A DNA stretch of 27,079 nucleotides, taken from positions 1 to 27,079 of the IMG/VR virus record IMGVR_UViG_3300005918_000105. The stretch is one strand, 5' to 3'. This document shows positions 14,345 to 21,258 of this stretch, one piece after another (positions within the stretch are counted from its first letter, which is position 1; each line of letters begins with the position of its first letter). A program made the position numbers and the translations under genes. This DNA is from a virus. The notes beneath the pieces were generated by a model. That model made no database searches and was not told where the DNA came from. It worked only from the letters and a program-made list of their open reading frames with translations.

Positions 14345-15364
14345 TTAAAATGGTAAATCAGGCTGATAATCATCATCATCTCCATCGACCGGGGGAGAAG
14401 GTGGCACATCAGGTTTGTCAGGTGCAACAAGTTCCGGGGGAACCTCAACAGGAGCTTCCTCTGCCGGTTGATTCTTCTGAGCCTTGAGATGTTCGTGATA
14501 ATCGTCTCTAATTTTATCGATGTTGTATTTGACTTGATTCTCAGTGAGAAGTTTAACAGACCGCTTACCCTTCATTTTCTTTTTGTCCTTCGTTTCCCAT
14601 TGAGTATATCTCTCAAGCATGTCTGCGGCAATTTCTTTATCATCGTTTGACATGGACATGAGCATCATGGCAATCTCATGCTTTGATTCTACTGTCTCAG
14701 GGTCAGAAGCACCCTTATTACCGCCCTGAGAGCCGCCCTTAAACTCAACCTTACCAATCTTACTCGTATCGAATCCAAGGTCTTTCAACTGTTCCAAAGT
14801 GATACCTGAGAGGCCAAGAAGCCGGGAGATACCGTCACGATACATCTTTGTCCGGGCAACACCTTCCATGTGAGTGATTTCAATATTATCAACTTCTTTA
14901 TATCCTTCACTCGTTTTGCCTAAAAGCTTAAAATGAGTATCGCATTCTCCAAAACCAACATCGAGCATTTGCCCCATTTTAAATGTTGCACGATACGTTA
15001 CTCTCTGGCGCTTTGCAGTATCGCTTTCGAGTATTTCTAGGCCTCGGAGAGGAATGCGCTCCATATCCATTACAGAGATACCAAAATATTTCTTCAGTTT
15101 AACGCATCCATGTCCTTCGAGATAAAGCGTTTTTCCGAACATTGTGAAATCGCTTGGATAAAGCTGTTGGATTGCAAGCTCGGTTATTTTGGTAATTGCC
15201 TCGTTCTTACGCCTTACTTGGTCTACATACCGGTTCACTTCTGCATCTGAATTAAAAGTTGGCATATCGCTCGACTCACCGGGAGTAACTACCATCCGGC
15301 CTTCACGCACAGGAACTATCTGAGCATCTTCAATTCCCATCTCTTTGTCTAAATCATCAACCAT
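14345..15364 (-). CDS. Single-strand annealing / ssDNA-binding-like protein with SSB-type tail
   Basis: The protein has 339 residues. The core (about 60-200) follows a phage protein family in which a lone sheet strand DFTMFGKTLYLEGHGCVKLK is followed by an FGI segment and, after a beta region, a helix MEGVARTKMYRDGISRLLGL ending with an ITLEQLKDLG. Related proteins are proposed Rad52/RecT-like annealing proteins. A charged linker leads to a Pro-rich stretch and a C-terminus DDDDYQPDLPF (329-339). This matches the acidic SSB tail that ends in Pro-Phe and recruits DNA-repair enzymes. It is the first gene of the minus early operon, read from the promoter at 15537-15509, and is followed by nuclease and loader genes, which supports a role in recombination. 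Confidence 0.65.
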   Translation of the reverse strand: MVDDLDKEMGIEDAQIVPVREGRMVVTPGESSDMPTFNSDAEVNRYVDQVRRKNEAITKITELAIQQLYPSDFTMFGKTLYLEGHGCVKLKKYFGISVMDMERIPLRGLEILESDTAKRQRVTYRATFKMGQMLDVGFGECDTHFKLLGKTSEGYKEVDNIEITHMEGVARTKMYRDGISRLLGLSGITLEQLKDLGFDTSKIGKVEFKGGSQGGNKGASDPETVESKHEIAMMLMSMSNDDKEIAADMLERYTQWETKDKKKMKGKRSVKLLTENQVKYNIDKIRDDYHEHLKAQKNQPAEEAPVEVPPELVAPDKPDVPPSPPVDGDDDDYQPDLPF

Positions 15365-15468
15365 TTGAAACCTACCTTTCTCTCCCGGGGGAGTTTGGTT
15401 TGAAATCTATACAAGGCTCCCGGGAAGACCTTATTTGAAATCTGTCAGTACGTACCGGGAGACATCCC
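15364..15468. repeat. Three 35-bp tandem repeats with TTTGAAA and CCGGG boxes
   Basis: Units start at 15364, 15399 and 15434, each exactly 35 bp. All begin TTTGAAA and have CCGGG at the same internal offset (20-25); positions 9-10 (CT) are also identical. A further CCCGGG at 15524 is in phase (two periods on), inside the promoter spacer. The array forms the 5' leader of the minus early mRNA, and the first unit reaches the start codon of the annealing-like gene. Confidence 0.85.
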
Positions 15469-15508
15469 CGGGGCATCCGTAAAATTGTTTGCGCAATGGC
15501 ATAGGTTT

Positions 15509-15537
15509 ATTCTACGGAATCTTCCCGGGAATGTCAA
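15509..15537 (-). promoter_or_regulatory. Early minus-strand promoter
   Basis: On the minus strand TTGACA (15537-15532) is followed after 17 bases by TAGAAT (15514-15509). The spacer contains the perfect palindrome TTCCCGGGAA (15522-15531), a possible operator. It would start the leftward transcript that covers the annealing-like gene and the replication operon. An ACTTA-type repeat (15563-15576) lies upstream of the -35 box. Confidence 0.7.
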
Positions 15538-15656
15538 GTTTATAGCGTTATAACTATATTAGACTTTACTTAACTTCTTCTCCCTTTTCACATATTAAAC
15601 ACGTAAGACTTAAAAGGGTTCCAATTTATTTTATTTAGCATTTCAAAAGATTTTTC

Positions 15657-15702
15657 TTGACAGAATGAAATAAAGGAGTATATTGTTACTTAACTTAACT
15701 TA
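15657..15702 (+). promoter_or_regulatory. Early plus-strand promoter with ACTTA-repeat operator
   Basis: TTGACA (15657-15662), a 16-base spacer and TATATT (15679-15684) form a strong sigma70-type promoter. Directly after the -10 box lie three tandem ACTTA units (15688-15702), placed where a bound protein would block transcription start. The same arrangement recurs at 16842-16885. Confidence 0.8.
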
Positions 15703-15726
15703 CTAACCAAATAAAGGAGACGGAAA

Positions 15727-15888
15727 ATGAGTAACATGAGTTATTGTAGGTTTCAAAACACAGCGCAAGACCTTGAGGACTGCCAAGACCATTTTGGCGA
15801 TAATGATTTAAGTGAAGATGAAAAAGAAGCACGGGGATTTATATTACAAATGAGTATTGACATTGTTCACGATTATGGAGATGAATAA
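15727..15888 (+). CDS. Small conserved phage protein (MSYCRFQNT family)
   Basis: A 53-residue frame that starts MSNMSYCRFQNTAQDLEDCQ and ends HDYGDE. The MSYCRFQNT start followed by an acidic helix (DLSEDEKEARGFILQMSIDI) is a pattern I know from many small phage proteins of unknown function. AAAGGAG lies seven to eight bases before the ATG. It is the first gene after the early plus promoter, so it is probably made very early. The leader in front of it is repeated almost exactly in front of the next gene. Confidence 0.75.
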   Translation: MSNMSYCRFQNTAQDLEDCQDHFGDNDLSEDEKEARGFILQMSIDIVHDYGDE

Positions 15889-15925
15889 TATAACCTATTT
15901 ACTAACCAAACAAAGGAGACGGAAA

Positions 15926-16234
15926 ATGGCTGAGAGGAAAATTAAATTTATTTCCAAAACTGTTAAATGGTTTGATAAAGTAAATGGTAATACATACCAT
16001 AGCAATCGAATCATAAGAGTAAAAGACAGTAAAACGATTGTAACACCTTTTACTTATGGATACGGGGAGCAGTATAAAACTACGGCATTAGAAACTATGC
16101 AAGAAAACAAATGGATTCCCCGGAAGTATTGGAATGAAAATAAATGGTGGTATTGCCGTGAAAACAATTATCCGATTCATTGGGAAGTTTCTCATGGATT
16201 AAAACGTGATTGTATTGCAAACGGGAGTATATAA
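15926..16234 (+). CDS. Conserved phage protein of unknown function
   Basis: I start at ATG 15926 (102 residues), because AAAGGAGACGGAAA lies just before it; the longer frame from 15857 would begin inside the previous gene. The protein has KIKFISKTVKWFDKVNGNTY, then YGYGEQYKTTALETM and a closing GLKRDCIANG. This combination of a basic strand region, a YGYG turn and a C-terminal LKRDC is a recurrent pattern in small phage proteins with no known function. It is cotranscribed with the neighbours on both sides. Confidence 0.75.
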   Translation: MAERKIKFISKTVKWFDKVNGNTYHSNRIIRVKDSKTIVTPFTYGYGEQYKTTALETMQENKWIPRKYWNENKWWYCRENNYPIHWEVSHGLKRDCIANGSI

Positions 16235-16238
16235 CACT

Positions 16239-16406
16239 ATGACCTATTTACTATTGTTTCTTGTCTCATATACTGCAATCGTTATAACGGTCGGAACAGT
16301 ATTGCATTTTAAGACAATCCGGTTTATAAAGAATGACACACAACAAAGATGCTTAGATTTAGAGTCTGAAATACAAAACTTTTTATGTGATATGGAAAGG
16401 GAATAG
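16239..16406 (+). CDS. Single-pass membrane protein, short
   Basis: From ATG 16239 (GGGAG upstream) a 55-residue protein runs: TYLLLFLVSYTAIVITVGTV (about 2-21) is one transmembrane segment, followed by a basic then acidic cytoplasmic tail (IRFIKNDTQQRCLDLESEIQ). A longer start at 16206 would overlap the previous gene by 29 bp and lacks a ribosome-binding site. An early membrane protein of this type could change host envelope function, but no family is recognised. Confidence 0.65.
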   Translation: MTYLLLFLVSYTAIVITVGTVLHFKTIRFIKNDTQQRCLDLESEIQNFLCDMERE

Positions 16407-16407
16407 A

Positions 16408-16554
16408 ATGCACTCATATTTTAAAATTGTTATTAAGTATGATGAAGAACATCCCGAAGCAATAAACGAATTTCAAATTCAAGAAGAACTTATAACGGTG
16501 TTTGAGGCAAAGGATATTGATTGTGTAATTGATGTTTATGATTTAAAACAGTAA
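16408..16554 (+). CDS. Small acidic protein of unknown function
   Basis: A 48-residue frame, MHSYFKIVIKYDEEHPEAIN to IDVYDLKQ, starting one base after the previous stop with AGGGAA upstream. The predicted order strand-helix-strand (FKIVIKY, INEFQIQEELITVFEA, CVIDVYD) suggests a compact alpha/beta fold. It is the last gene before the terminator at 16601-16633. I do not recognise it. Confidence 0.6.
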   Translation: MHSYFKIVIKYDEEHPEAINEFQIQEELITVFEAKDIDCVIDVYDLKQ

Positions 16555-16600
16555 CACCGGGAGAAAGAAATTTGAATTCTCACTTGAAAACTATTATTTG

Positions 16601-16633
16601 AAAGGCCTTATTTGAAATATAGGGCCTTTTTTT
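16601..16633 (+). terminator. Rho-independent terminator of the first early plus group
   Basis: AAAGGCC (16601-16607) pairs with GGCCTTT (16623-16629) across a 15-base loop, and a run of T follows. The loop contains TTTGAAAT, which is also present in the 35-bp array; TTTGAAA or CTTGAAA recurs at about 16583, 16597, 16611, 16635 and 16650 around the hairpin. Confidence 0.8.
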
Positions 16634-16841
16634 ATTTGAAAACGTTTGACTTGAAAACTATGTATTCCGAGGCCGAGAATTTTTAACCAAAATAGTAAGA
16701 ATAATAAATAATAATATAGTATTATCACTATTTCTAATTATCTCACTCCCCTATTGCGATATTGTTTTATCGAATAGATAAACGATAATATTTTATCTTT
16801 AAACTATTTTTAATCCCCGGAAAATAAATTGCATTTTTTAC

Positions 16842-16885
16842 TTGACAGAATCAATATTAATGTTATATTAAGTTAAGTTAAGTTA
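16842..16885 (+). promoter_or_regulatory. Second early plus promoter with ACTTA-repeat operator
   Basis: TTGACA (16842-16847), a 16-base spacer starting GAAT, and TATATT (16864-16869) repeat the architecture of the promoter at 15657. Directly after the -10 box lies AAGTTAAGTTAAGTTA (16870-16885), the same repeat read on the other strand. It would drive the genes from 16923 to 18255. The rest of 16634-16841 is AT-rich and without a gene. Confidence 0.8.
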
Positions 16886-16922
16886 TTTTATTAATATTAA
16901 TTTTTATTGAAAGGTGTACGCA

Positions 16923-17690
16923 ATGAAAAAACATTTATCGAATCATTCGGAAGTATTACATTTTTGGGCCAATGAAAAACAAGATACGGGATATTGTGGA
17001 AACATTGAATTTGAGAATAAAACGATTTATTCTTATGGACATCATTTTCCAATGGCCCGGCATATCCCCGGTGATTATGTTTTAATAACAACAAGAAAAG
17101 ACTCAGTAACAACTGCCGGTCATTTGTCGGGATGCTTAAGCGCTATTCCGGCCCATAAAACAGTTATATATTGTGATTATGTTTTCCCGTTGGGATATTA
17201 TAGCAATGATGAGGATTTATTTTTCCCGATGGAATCACATATATCCAATTTACAAATTATGTGTACTGAATTGGAAGAAATAAAATTGCGTTTTAAACAT
17301 GCAAGAATTTACAAAGAACATTATTTAAATGATTATTCCCGAAAACTTGACAATATGATATTATATACAACTGTTTTTAAGATTAAATCCAAAATCCCTT
17401 ATGCAATAAAACAAGTTATTAAGGCCGGGCCAATAGTAAAAGACGAAAAATATTTTAAATGGGAAAAAAGAAAGAAAGAATTAGATATTATTAATCAAAA
17501 AAAAGAAGTAGAAAGACAGCGACAATATGCAATAGACAATAAAGAAAGACTTGAAATGATTATACGAATTTATTCACTCAATAACACATTTATACAAGAA
17601 TTTAGAATAAAAACTCTGAAACGTGCATACAGAATAGCGAAAAAACTTCGTTCAATGGGATTTAACGCCGTTATCATATCTTGTTTGTAG
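16923..17690 (+). CDS. Conserved phage protein with coiled-coil tail, unknown function
   Basis: From ATG 16923 (AAGG nine bases upstream; an earlier GTG at 16914 lies inside the ribosome-binding site) the protein has 255 residues. The N-terminal domain has a recognisable phage pattern: HLSNHSEVLHFWANEKQDTG, then FENKTIYSYGHHFPMARHIP, DYVLITTRKDSVTTAGH. The middle (190-225) is a strongly charged helix likely to be a coiled coil, and the end is basic. The gene follows its own promoter and operator, which suggests independent timing. The function of the family is not known to me. Confidence 0.75.
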   Translation: MKKHLSNHSEVLHFWANEKQDTGYCGNIEFENKTIYSYGHHFPMARHIPGDYVLITTRKDSVTTAGHLSGCLSAIPAHKTVIYCDYVFPLGYYSNDEDLFFPMESHISNLQIMCTELEEIKLRFKHARIYKEHYLNDYSRKLDNMILYTTVFKIKSKIPYAIKQVIKAGPIVKDEKYFKWEKRKKELDIINQKKEVERQRQYAIDNKERLEMIIRIYSLNNTFIQEFRIKTLKRAYRIAKKLRSMGFNAVIISCL

Positions 17691-17736
17691 TATTATATCA
17701 ATTCATAATTTAAACGCTTAAATAGGGGATTGTACA

Positions 17737-18054
17737 ATGATAACCGGGATATATTATTTTTACACAGATAAAATAGAATTTATTAACAATAAAAAGCATT
17801 ATACAGTAATTAAAGTAAATATTTATAATAATAATGTTGATGTGGGAAATAGAAAAGCCAAAACATTAAACGATAAATTAGGTTTTGGTAAAATGCCGGG
17901 GGGATATTTTAACGGGAATTGTAAAACGTGTTGGGATGATTGTACTATTATAGAATGCCGGGATAATACCAAAATACAAGATTATACCGAATATGATAAA
18001 TATATAATTGATTTAATCGAATATGAAAATAATCTTGATTATGTCATTATGTGA
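17737..18054 (+). CDS. Protein of unknown function, AT-rich gene
   Basis: The 105-residue protein has an Asn-, Ile- and Lys-rich composition, as the AT-rich DNA dictates. A glycine-rich middle (GFGKMPGGYFNGNCKTCWDD) with C62, C65 and C69 could bind a metal or be a turn. I recognise no domain. GGGGATTG lies before the ATG, and it is cotranscribed with the genes before and after. Confidence 0.6.
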   Translation: MITGIYYFYTDKIEFINNKKHYTVIKVNIYNNNVDVGNRKAKTLNDKLGFGKMPGGYFNGNCKTCWDDCTIIECRDNTKIQDYTEYDKYIIDLIEYENNLDYVIM

Positions 18055-18090
18055 TTAAATATTAACCGTATCATATACCGGGGAATTAAA

Positions 18091-18255
18091 ATGAATTTAT
18101 TTAGAGAATTAACAAAGGAAGAAGAAAAACCATTCCGTAAATGGGCTAATGATAATTACATCCCATTTGACGATATAAAGGGTATATGGCATCCCATAGT
18201 ACAAGAAGAATGTAAAAACATGAATATTAAGGCCGGGAAAGAATTCATTATTTAA
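18091..18255 (+). CDS. Small conserved-looking phage protein
   Basis: A 54-residue frame, MNLFRELTKEEEKPFRKWAN to AGKEFII. The pattern E-L-T-x-E-E-E-x-x-F-R-x-W-A, followed by IWHPIVQEECKNMN, is one I know from small phage proteins; the function is unknown. A GGGGAA lies upstream of the ATG. It is the last gene before a strong terminator and the long gene-free block. Confidence 0.7.
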   Translation: MNLFRELTKEEEKPFRKWANDNYIPFDDIKGIWHPIVQEECKNMNIKAGKEFII

Positions 18256-18278
18256 ACCGCATTACACCGCCATACACT

Positions 18279-18325
18279 GGGACCGGGAATATAAACGCTT
18301 ATAATATCCCCGGTCCTTTATTTTA
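18279..18325 (+). terminator. Rho-independent terminator of the second early plus group
   Basis: GGACCGGGAATAT (18280-18292) can pair with ATATCCCCGGTCC (18304-18316) with one bulged C, and TTTATTTTAT follows. It lies 24 bp after the last gene of the group and separates it from the origin-like block. Confidence 0.8.
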
Positions 18326-18410
18326 TCCCCTTACAAACAAGAAAAGAAAGAACCAAAGAAAAGAATATATAAAACTACTAAGACAATTAGAATTAGAATG
18401 TTTTATACTA

Positions 18411-18476
18411 TATGTTTCATACATGTTTCATACATGAGACATACATGAGACATACATGAGACATACATGAGACATA
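18411..18476. repeat. Six tandem 11-bp iterons
   Basis: Two TTTCATA-type units (TATGTTTCATA, CATGTTTCATA) are followed by four identical copies of CATGAGACATA, all in perfect 11-bp register. An 11-bp period places each site near the same face of the helix, as in iteron-controlled replication origins. Confidence 0.9.
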
Positions 18477-18631
18477 CTTATCTTTAATAAACGTCACCGT
18501 TTAAAAATATCTATTTTACTACTTATTAAAGAATATTACTAATTATTATGGACTATATTACGTAATCCAAATATTGACTTTTCTTAATGTTTTGTAATGT
18601 TTTCATAAGAATTCATATTACGATTATACAG

Positions 18632-18658
18632 TTATCAACAAGTTGTTAACAAGTTGTC
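18632..18658. repeat. DnaA-box-like sequence and 11-bp direct repeat
   Basis: TTATCAACA (18632-18640) differs at one position from the DnaA-box pattern TTATNCACA. AACAAGTTGTT (18637-18647) and AACAAGTTGTC (18648-18658) are tandem copies, each a near-perfect dyad. Their place 160 bp after the iterons fits an origin. Confidence 0.5.
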
Positions 18659-18914
18659 AACATTACGAGAATAGATTAAATTTACTATTGACGGGGAAAC
18701 CTGTCACTATTAAGGCCTTATTTATCATGTATACACTGGATGAGTATAAATAATGAGGTAAGAGAATAAGGGATTGACAATATTTTGAACGTTGTCTCTG
18801 TCTCCCGGGGAAACTAATTGCATGAGATTTATCCAAGCATTAATTAAATGAATTGAACAGAATGTTTACAAGGTGTTTTTATAGGGTGGGGGATAGAGTC
18901 AATATATTAGGGTA

Positions 18915-18943
18915 TTGATAGAGGATAGTTTACATAATATAGT
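18915..18943 (+). promoter_or_regulatory. Possible promoter for the third plus group
   Basis: TTGATA (18915-18920), a 17-base spacer and TATAGT (18938-18943). It would transcribe the rest of the origin-like block and the genes from 19357. In AT-rich DNA such matches arise easily, so support is moderate. Confidence 0.4.
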
Positions 18944-19356
18944 TTATACGTACCAAGTTTTTATTAAGTTTATTAATAGTTTATTATAGTAATAACACTA
19001 TATAAATTTAATTACTACTATTTAATATCATCACCTATTATTAATTCGTATCATGCTATATAAATAAAGGGCCTATCCCCTGCCGGGAGAGAGGATGCCC
19101 CACATTTTTTCATCTTCACTTTTCTATAATGATGCCAATCATTGGTACTTAGAACCGCTATCAAATTTGTACCTCCAAAAGTTTATCAACTAAAAGCAGT
19201 TAAAAAACAAAGGGTTAATAAAAAAATATCACAAAAAAATTTTTAAAAGATGAATAAAGTTTATAAAATTGGAACTTATTACAAGTTTCCCCGTTTAATA
19301 GTGTATGGAAGAAAATAAAACATAAAGAATTCTTTTAATAAAAAGGAGATACTCTA

Positions 19357-19611
19357 ATGCTTCCACAATCGACACATTTTTTTATCAAAGAGGTTAATGG
19401 TAAGAAAATACTATTCGCTGACACAGATTATATTAATTATTGCGATGATGATTTAAGCGGAACCAAGAAGTATTGTTTTTCATTAAATGTTCCCTTGGGG
19501 GAGATAAGGAGTTGCACAAAGTCAGTGCCAATGAAGTATGTAATAAAGGATGGCAGGATAGACTTTATAAATATTACCTTTAAGGAAAAATATACCGATT
19601 CAATATTATAA
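19357..19611 (+). CDS. Protein of unknown function
   Basis: The 84-residue protein has three cysteines (C29, C40 and C53) and alternating strand-like segments (FFIKEVNGKKILFADT, CFSLNVPLGEI, MKYVIKDGRIDFINITF), suggesting a small beta-rich fold. AAAAGGAGATACTCTA precedes the ATG and is a strong ribosome-binding site. It opens the third plus group, just after the origin-like block. I do not recognise the family. Confidence 0.6.
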   Translation: MLPQSTHFFIKEVNGKKILFADTDYINYCDDDLSGTKKYCFSLNVPLGEIRSCTKSVPMKYVIKDGRIDFINITFKEKYTDSIL

Positions 19612-19696
19612 AAGATACGAAAATAAATTTTTTGGAACTTAATGTTGAGAAAGGGATAGTGTGCGCTTCATTTAATGCAGGATAAGGGGGATTTTG

Positions 19697-19933
19697 ATGC
19701 CTAATAAAGAAGAAAAGAAACAAGATTGGTATTTCACGTTCGGTGTTGGTCACGGGAACAGGATGTTCTATGTGAAGATTAATGGGACTACCGGCTCATC
19801 AAGAGAGCGTATGCACGAACTATTTGGAGCGGTGTGGGCATTTCAGTATTCAGAGAAAGAGTTTGAGGGAACGGCTGAGAGATGGGGATATACCCTACAC
19901 CCAATATCATTAACAAAGGAAGGGCAGGCTTAA
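19697..19933 (+). CDS. Protein of unknown function
   Basis: A 78-residue protein from ATG 19697, with AAGGGGG eight bases upstream. It opens with a charged MPNKEEKKQDW and continues with TFGVGHGNRMFYVKINGTTG, then RERMHELFGAVWAFQYSEKE and a GYTLHPIS end. The order strand-loop-helix-strand resembles small phage proteins of unknown role. Its stop overlaps the next start as TAATG. Confidence 0.6.
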   Translation: MPNKEEKKQDWYFTFGVGHGNRMFYVKINGTTGSSRERMHELFGAVWAFQYSEKEFEGTAERWGYTLHPISLTKEGQA

Positions 19934-20127
19934 TGCTCAAAATAAAACCCAAAAATTATACTTATAAATGTCAGTGTTGTGGAGTTCGTTTCCATATAGG
20001 CACAGACAGTGAAATATGGGATGAGACTGATGTTTTTGCCGTAACAGTTAAGCATACAGTGTATCCTGCCCATTTTTGTGGCAAAGAGAGAATTGGATTA
20101 ATTAAAGTTGTGGGAGTGAATGTCTAA
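19933..20127 (+). CDS. Small Cys-containing protein, possible zinc binder
   Basis: From ATG 19933, which overlaps the previous stop (TAATG), a 64-residue protein runs MLKIKPKNYTYKCQCCGVRF to VVGVNV. CQCC (C13, C15, C16) and a distant HFCGKE could form a zinc site, in the style of a short zinc ribbon. The longer frame from 19882 lies inside the previous gene and is rejected as a start. Confidence 0.6.
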   Translation: MLKIKPKNYTYKCQCCGVRFHIGTDSEIWDETDVFAVTVKHTVYPAHFCGKERIGLIKVVGVNV

Positions 20128-20375
20128 TGCTTGAAATAAAAGCAGATGGCCCGGATTATCAAAAAGCCCGGGAGATGCGTGATAAAAAGATGTTTGATTC
20201 CCGGGACTGCCAGTTCGGTGAATTTGGGACCGATATATGTCGAATGGACTTTATATTTAAAGAGGCAAGAATAACTCAAAAGTGCAGACATCTTTTGTGG
20301 CCGGGGGTATGCCCAGATTATAAGCCGAGCATGACTCTATGGGAGAGATTCAAGGAGTGGATTATAGAGATTTAA
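20127..20375 (+). CDS. Cys-containing protein of unknown function
   Basis: The 82-residue protein starts at ATG 20127, overlapping the previous stop (TAATG). It has four spaced cysteines (C28, C38, C53 and C62) in DCQFGEFGTDICRMDF and KCRHLLWPGVCPDYKP, followed by an amphipathic helix at the end (LWERFKEWIIEI). A metal-binding fold is plausible. The gene is part of the same tight operon as its neighbours. Confidence 0.6.
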   Translation: MLEIKADGPDYQKAREMRDKKMFDSRDCQFGEFGTDICRMDFIFKEARITQKCRHLLWPGVCPDYKPSMTLWERFKEWIIEI

Positions 20376-20392
20376 AAAATTGAAGGATGATA

Positions 20393-20821
20393 ATGAAAGA
20401 ATACACAACAAACGAAGTAATGCAGATAGTCGATATGGAGCGTGAAAGCTTCCGCTCTCTGACTAATTATTACAATCTTCATCCGATATATCAATCTCCG
20501 GGCGGTCACGGACGGCAGAACCTTTATTCCCAATGGGATATTTATGGGATAGCTGTGTTTCAGATATTAAGAAAAACCTTTCACGGCAACTATCTTATGG
20601 GATTTTTTAATAAATGGAGAGATGTTGACCCCGGGGAAGCATATAAAACTATTTATTCAGTTGTTGTCGTGTCCACAATGGAACTTATTATTTTGCGACA
20701 ATTTACGGATGGACCATTCCCTTATTCTGTTATTGAAAATGACCCGTATGTTATTTTAAAGATTTCAGAAATAATACGTTACATCAATAAAAAGGCAGAG
20801 GGCCTTGGGAGAGAAATATAA
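20393..20821 (+). CDS. MerR-like helix-turn-helix regulator
   Basis: I start at ATG 20393, because GAAGG lies six bases before it but touches the alternative ATG at 20387. The 142-residue protein has a MerR-type N-terminus: YTTNEVMQIVDMERESFRSL (helix-turn-helix) followed by NYYNLHPIYQSPGGHGRQNL and YSQWDIYGIAVFQIL. The C-terminal half is hydrophobic and helical and could be a dimer or ligand part. It is the only clear DNA-binding protein of the third plus group and may regulate nearby promoters. The short hinge differs from classic metal-sensing MerR proteins. Confidence 0.65.
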   Translation: MKEYTTNEVMQIVDMERESFRSLTNYYNLHPIYQSPGGHGRQNLYSQWDIYGIAVFQILRKTFHGNYLMGFFNKWRDVDPGEAYKTIYSVVVVSTMELIILRQFTDGPFPYSVIENDPYVILKISEIIRYINKKAEGLGREI

Positions 20822-21036
20822 TGTTCATGGTTTTGCTTGTAGCAGAGAAAAGCCCGGTCAGTATTGAAAGGATGAGCGGTCCTGTAAAGGGCGAGATTAA
20901 TCTTTCTTGGGCTACCGGGATGGTAGGGGCTATCCCTGTATTTGGGACGTATGAGGAAGCCGAGTTGTACGCATCATTAAATAAACAAAAGAATGGGAAT
21001 TTCCCTGACATTCAAGAAATCGAGGAATATAAATGA
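20821..21036 (+). CDS. Protein of unknown function
   Basis: The 71-residue protein starts at ATG 20821, overlapping the previous stop (TAATG). MFMVLLVAEKSPVSIERMSG, then a glycine-rich middle and an acidic end (DIQEIEEYK). The repeated strand and the FGTYEEAELYASL helix suggest a small alpha/beta fold. It overlaps the next gene as ATGA. Confidence 0.6.
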   Translation: MFMVLLVAEKSPVSIERMSGPVKGEINLSWATGMVGAIPVFGTYEEAELYASLNKQKNGNFPDIQEIEEYK

Positions 21037-21254
21037 AATTAAAACTCGTAGAACACAAAGAGCAGGCAGGATATTTCTACGTCTATGACGAGCAAAGCAC
21101 TATGAGCCTATGTGGACAAGTAGGAAAGTACGGTAGTGGCGGATATTGGCTCCACGATATTAAGAAAGCGAAGCTGTTTAAAGATTTATCCTCAGCACAA
21201 AACGCAAAAGACTTCCAAGAGAAACAACTCGCAGAATTAAAGAAAAATTTCTAA
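21033..21254 (+). CDS. Protein of unknown function, last gene of the plus group
   Basis: The 73-residue protein starts at ATG 21033 (ATGA overlap with the previous gene). The first half is strand-like (KLKLVEHKEQAGYFYVYDEQ) with a G-rich YGSGGYW turn, and the second half is a Lys/Ala/Gln-rich helix. No family recognised. A strong hairpin follows 4 bp after the stop. Confidence 0.6.
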   Translation: MKLKLVEHKEQAGYFYVYDEQSTMSLCGQVGKYGSGGYWLHDIKKAKLFKDLSSAQNAKDFQEKQLAELKKNF

Positions 21255-21258
21255 AGAA

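Larger units (their letters stand above)
18256..19356. other. Gene-free 1.1-kb block, candidate replication origin
   Basis: No gene of more than a few codons is seen on either strand. The block holds a terminator (18279-18325), six 11-bp iterons, DnaA-box-like repeats, long A+T-rich runs around 18960-19060 and 19190-19270, an inverted repeat GGAACTT-AAGTTCC-like near 19280-19300 and a CCAATCATTGG palindrome near 19134. Together these are the usual parts of a phage or plasmid origin. The DnaD-like and DnaC-like genes of the phage would act here. Confidence 0.55.

Noticed and set aside
15857-15925. Longer start for the gene ending at 16234
   Set aside because: The upstream codons lie in the previous gene and the strong ribosome-binding site sits directly before ATG 15926.
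16206-16238. Upstream in-frame ATG of the small membrane protein
   Set aside because: It lies inside the preceding gene and puts a polar peptide before the transmembrane segment; ATG 16239 has its own GGGAG.
18411-18476. Short tandem repeats resembling a CRISPR array
   Set aside because: Units are 11 bp and directly adjacent with no spacers; iterons fit better.
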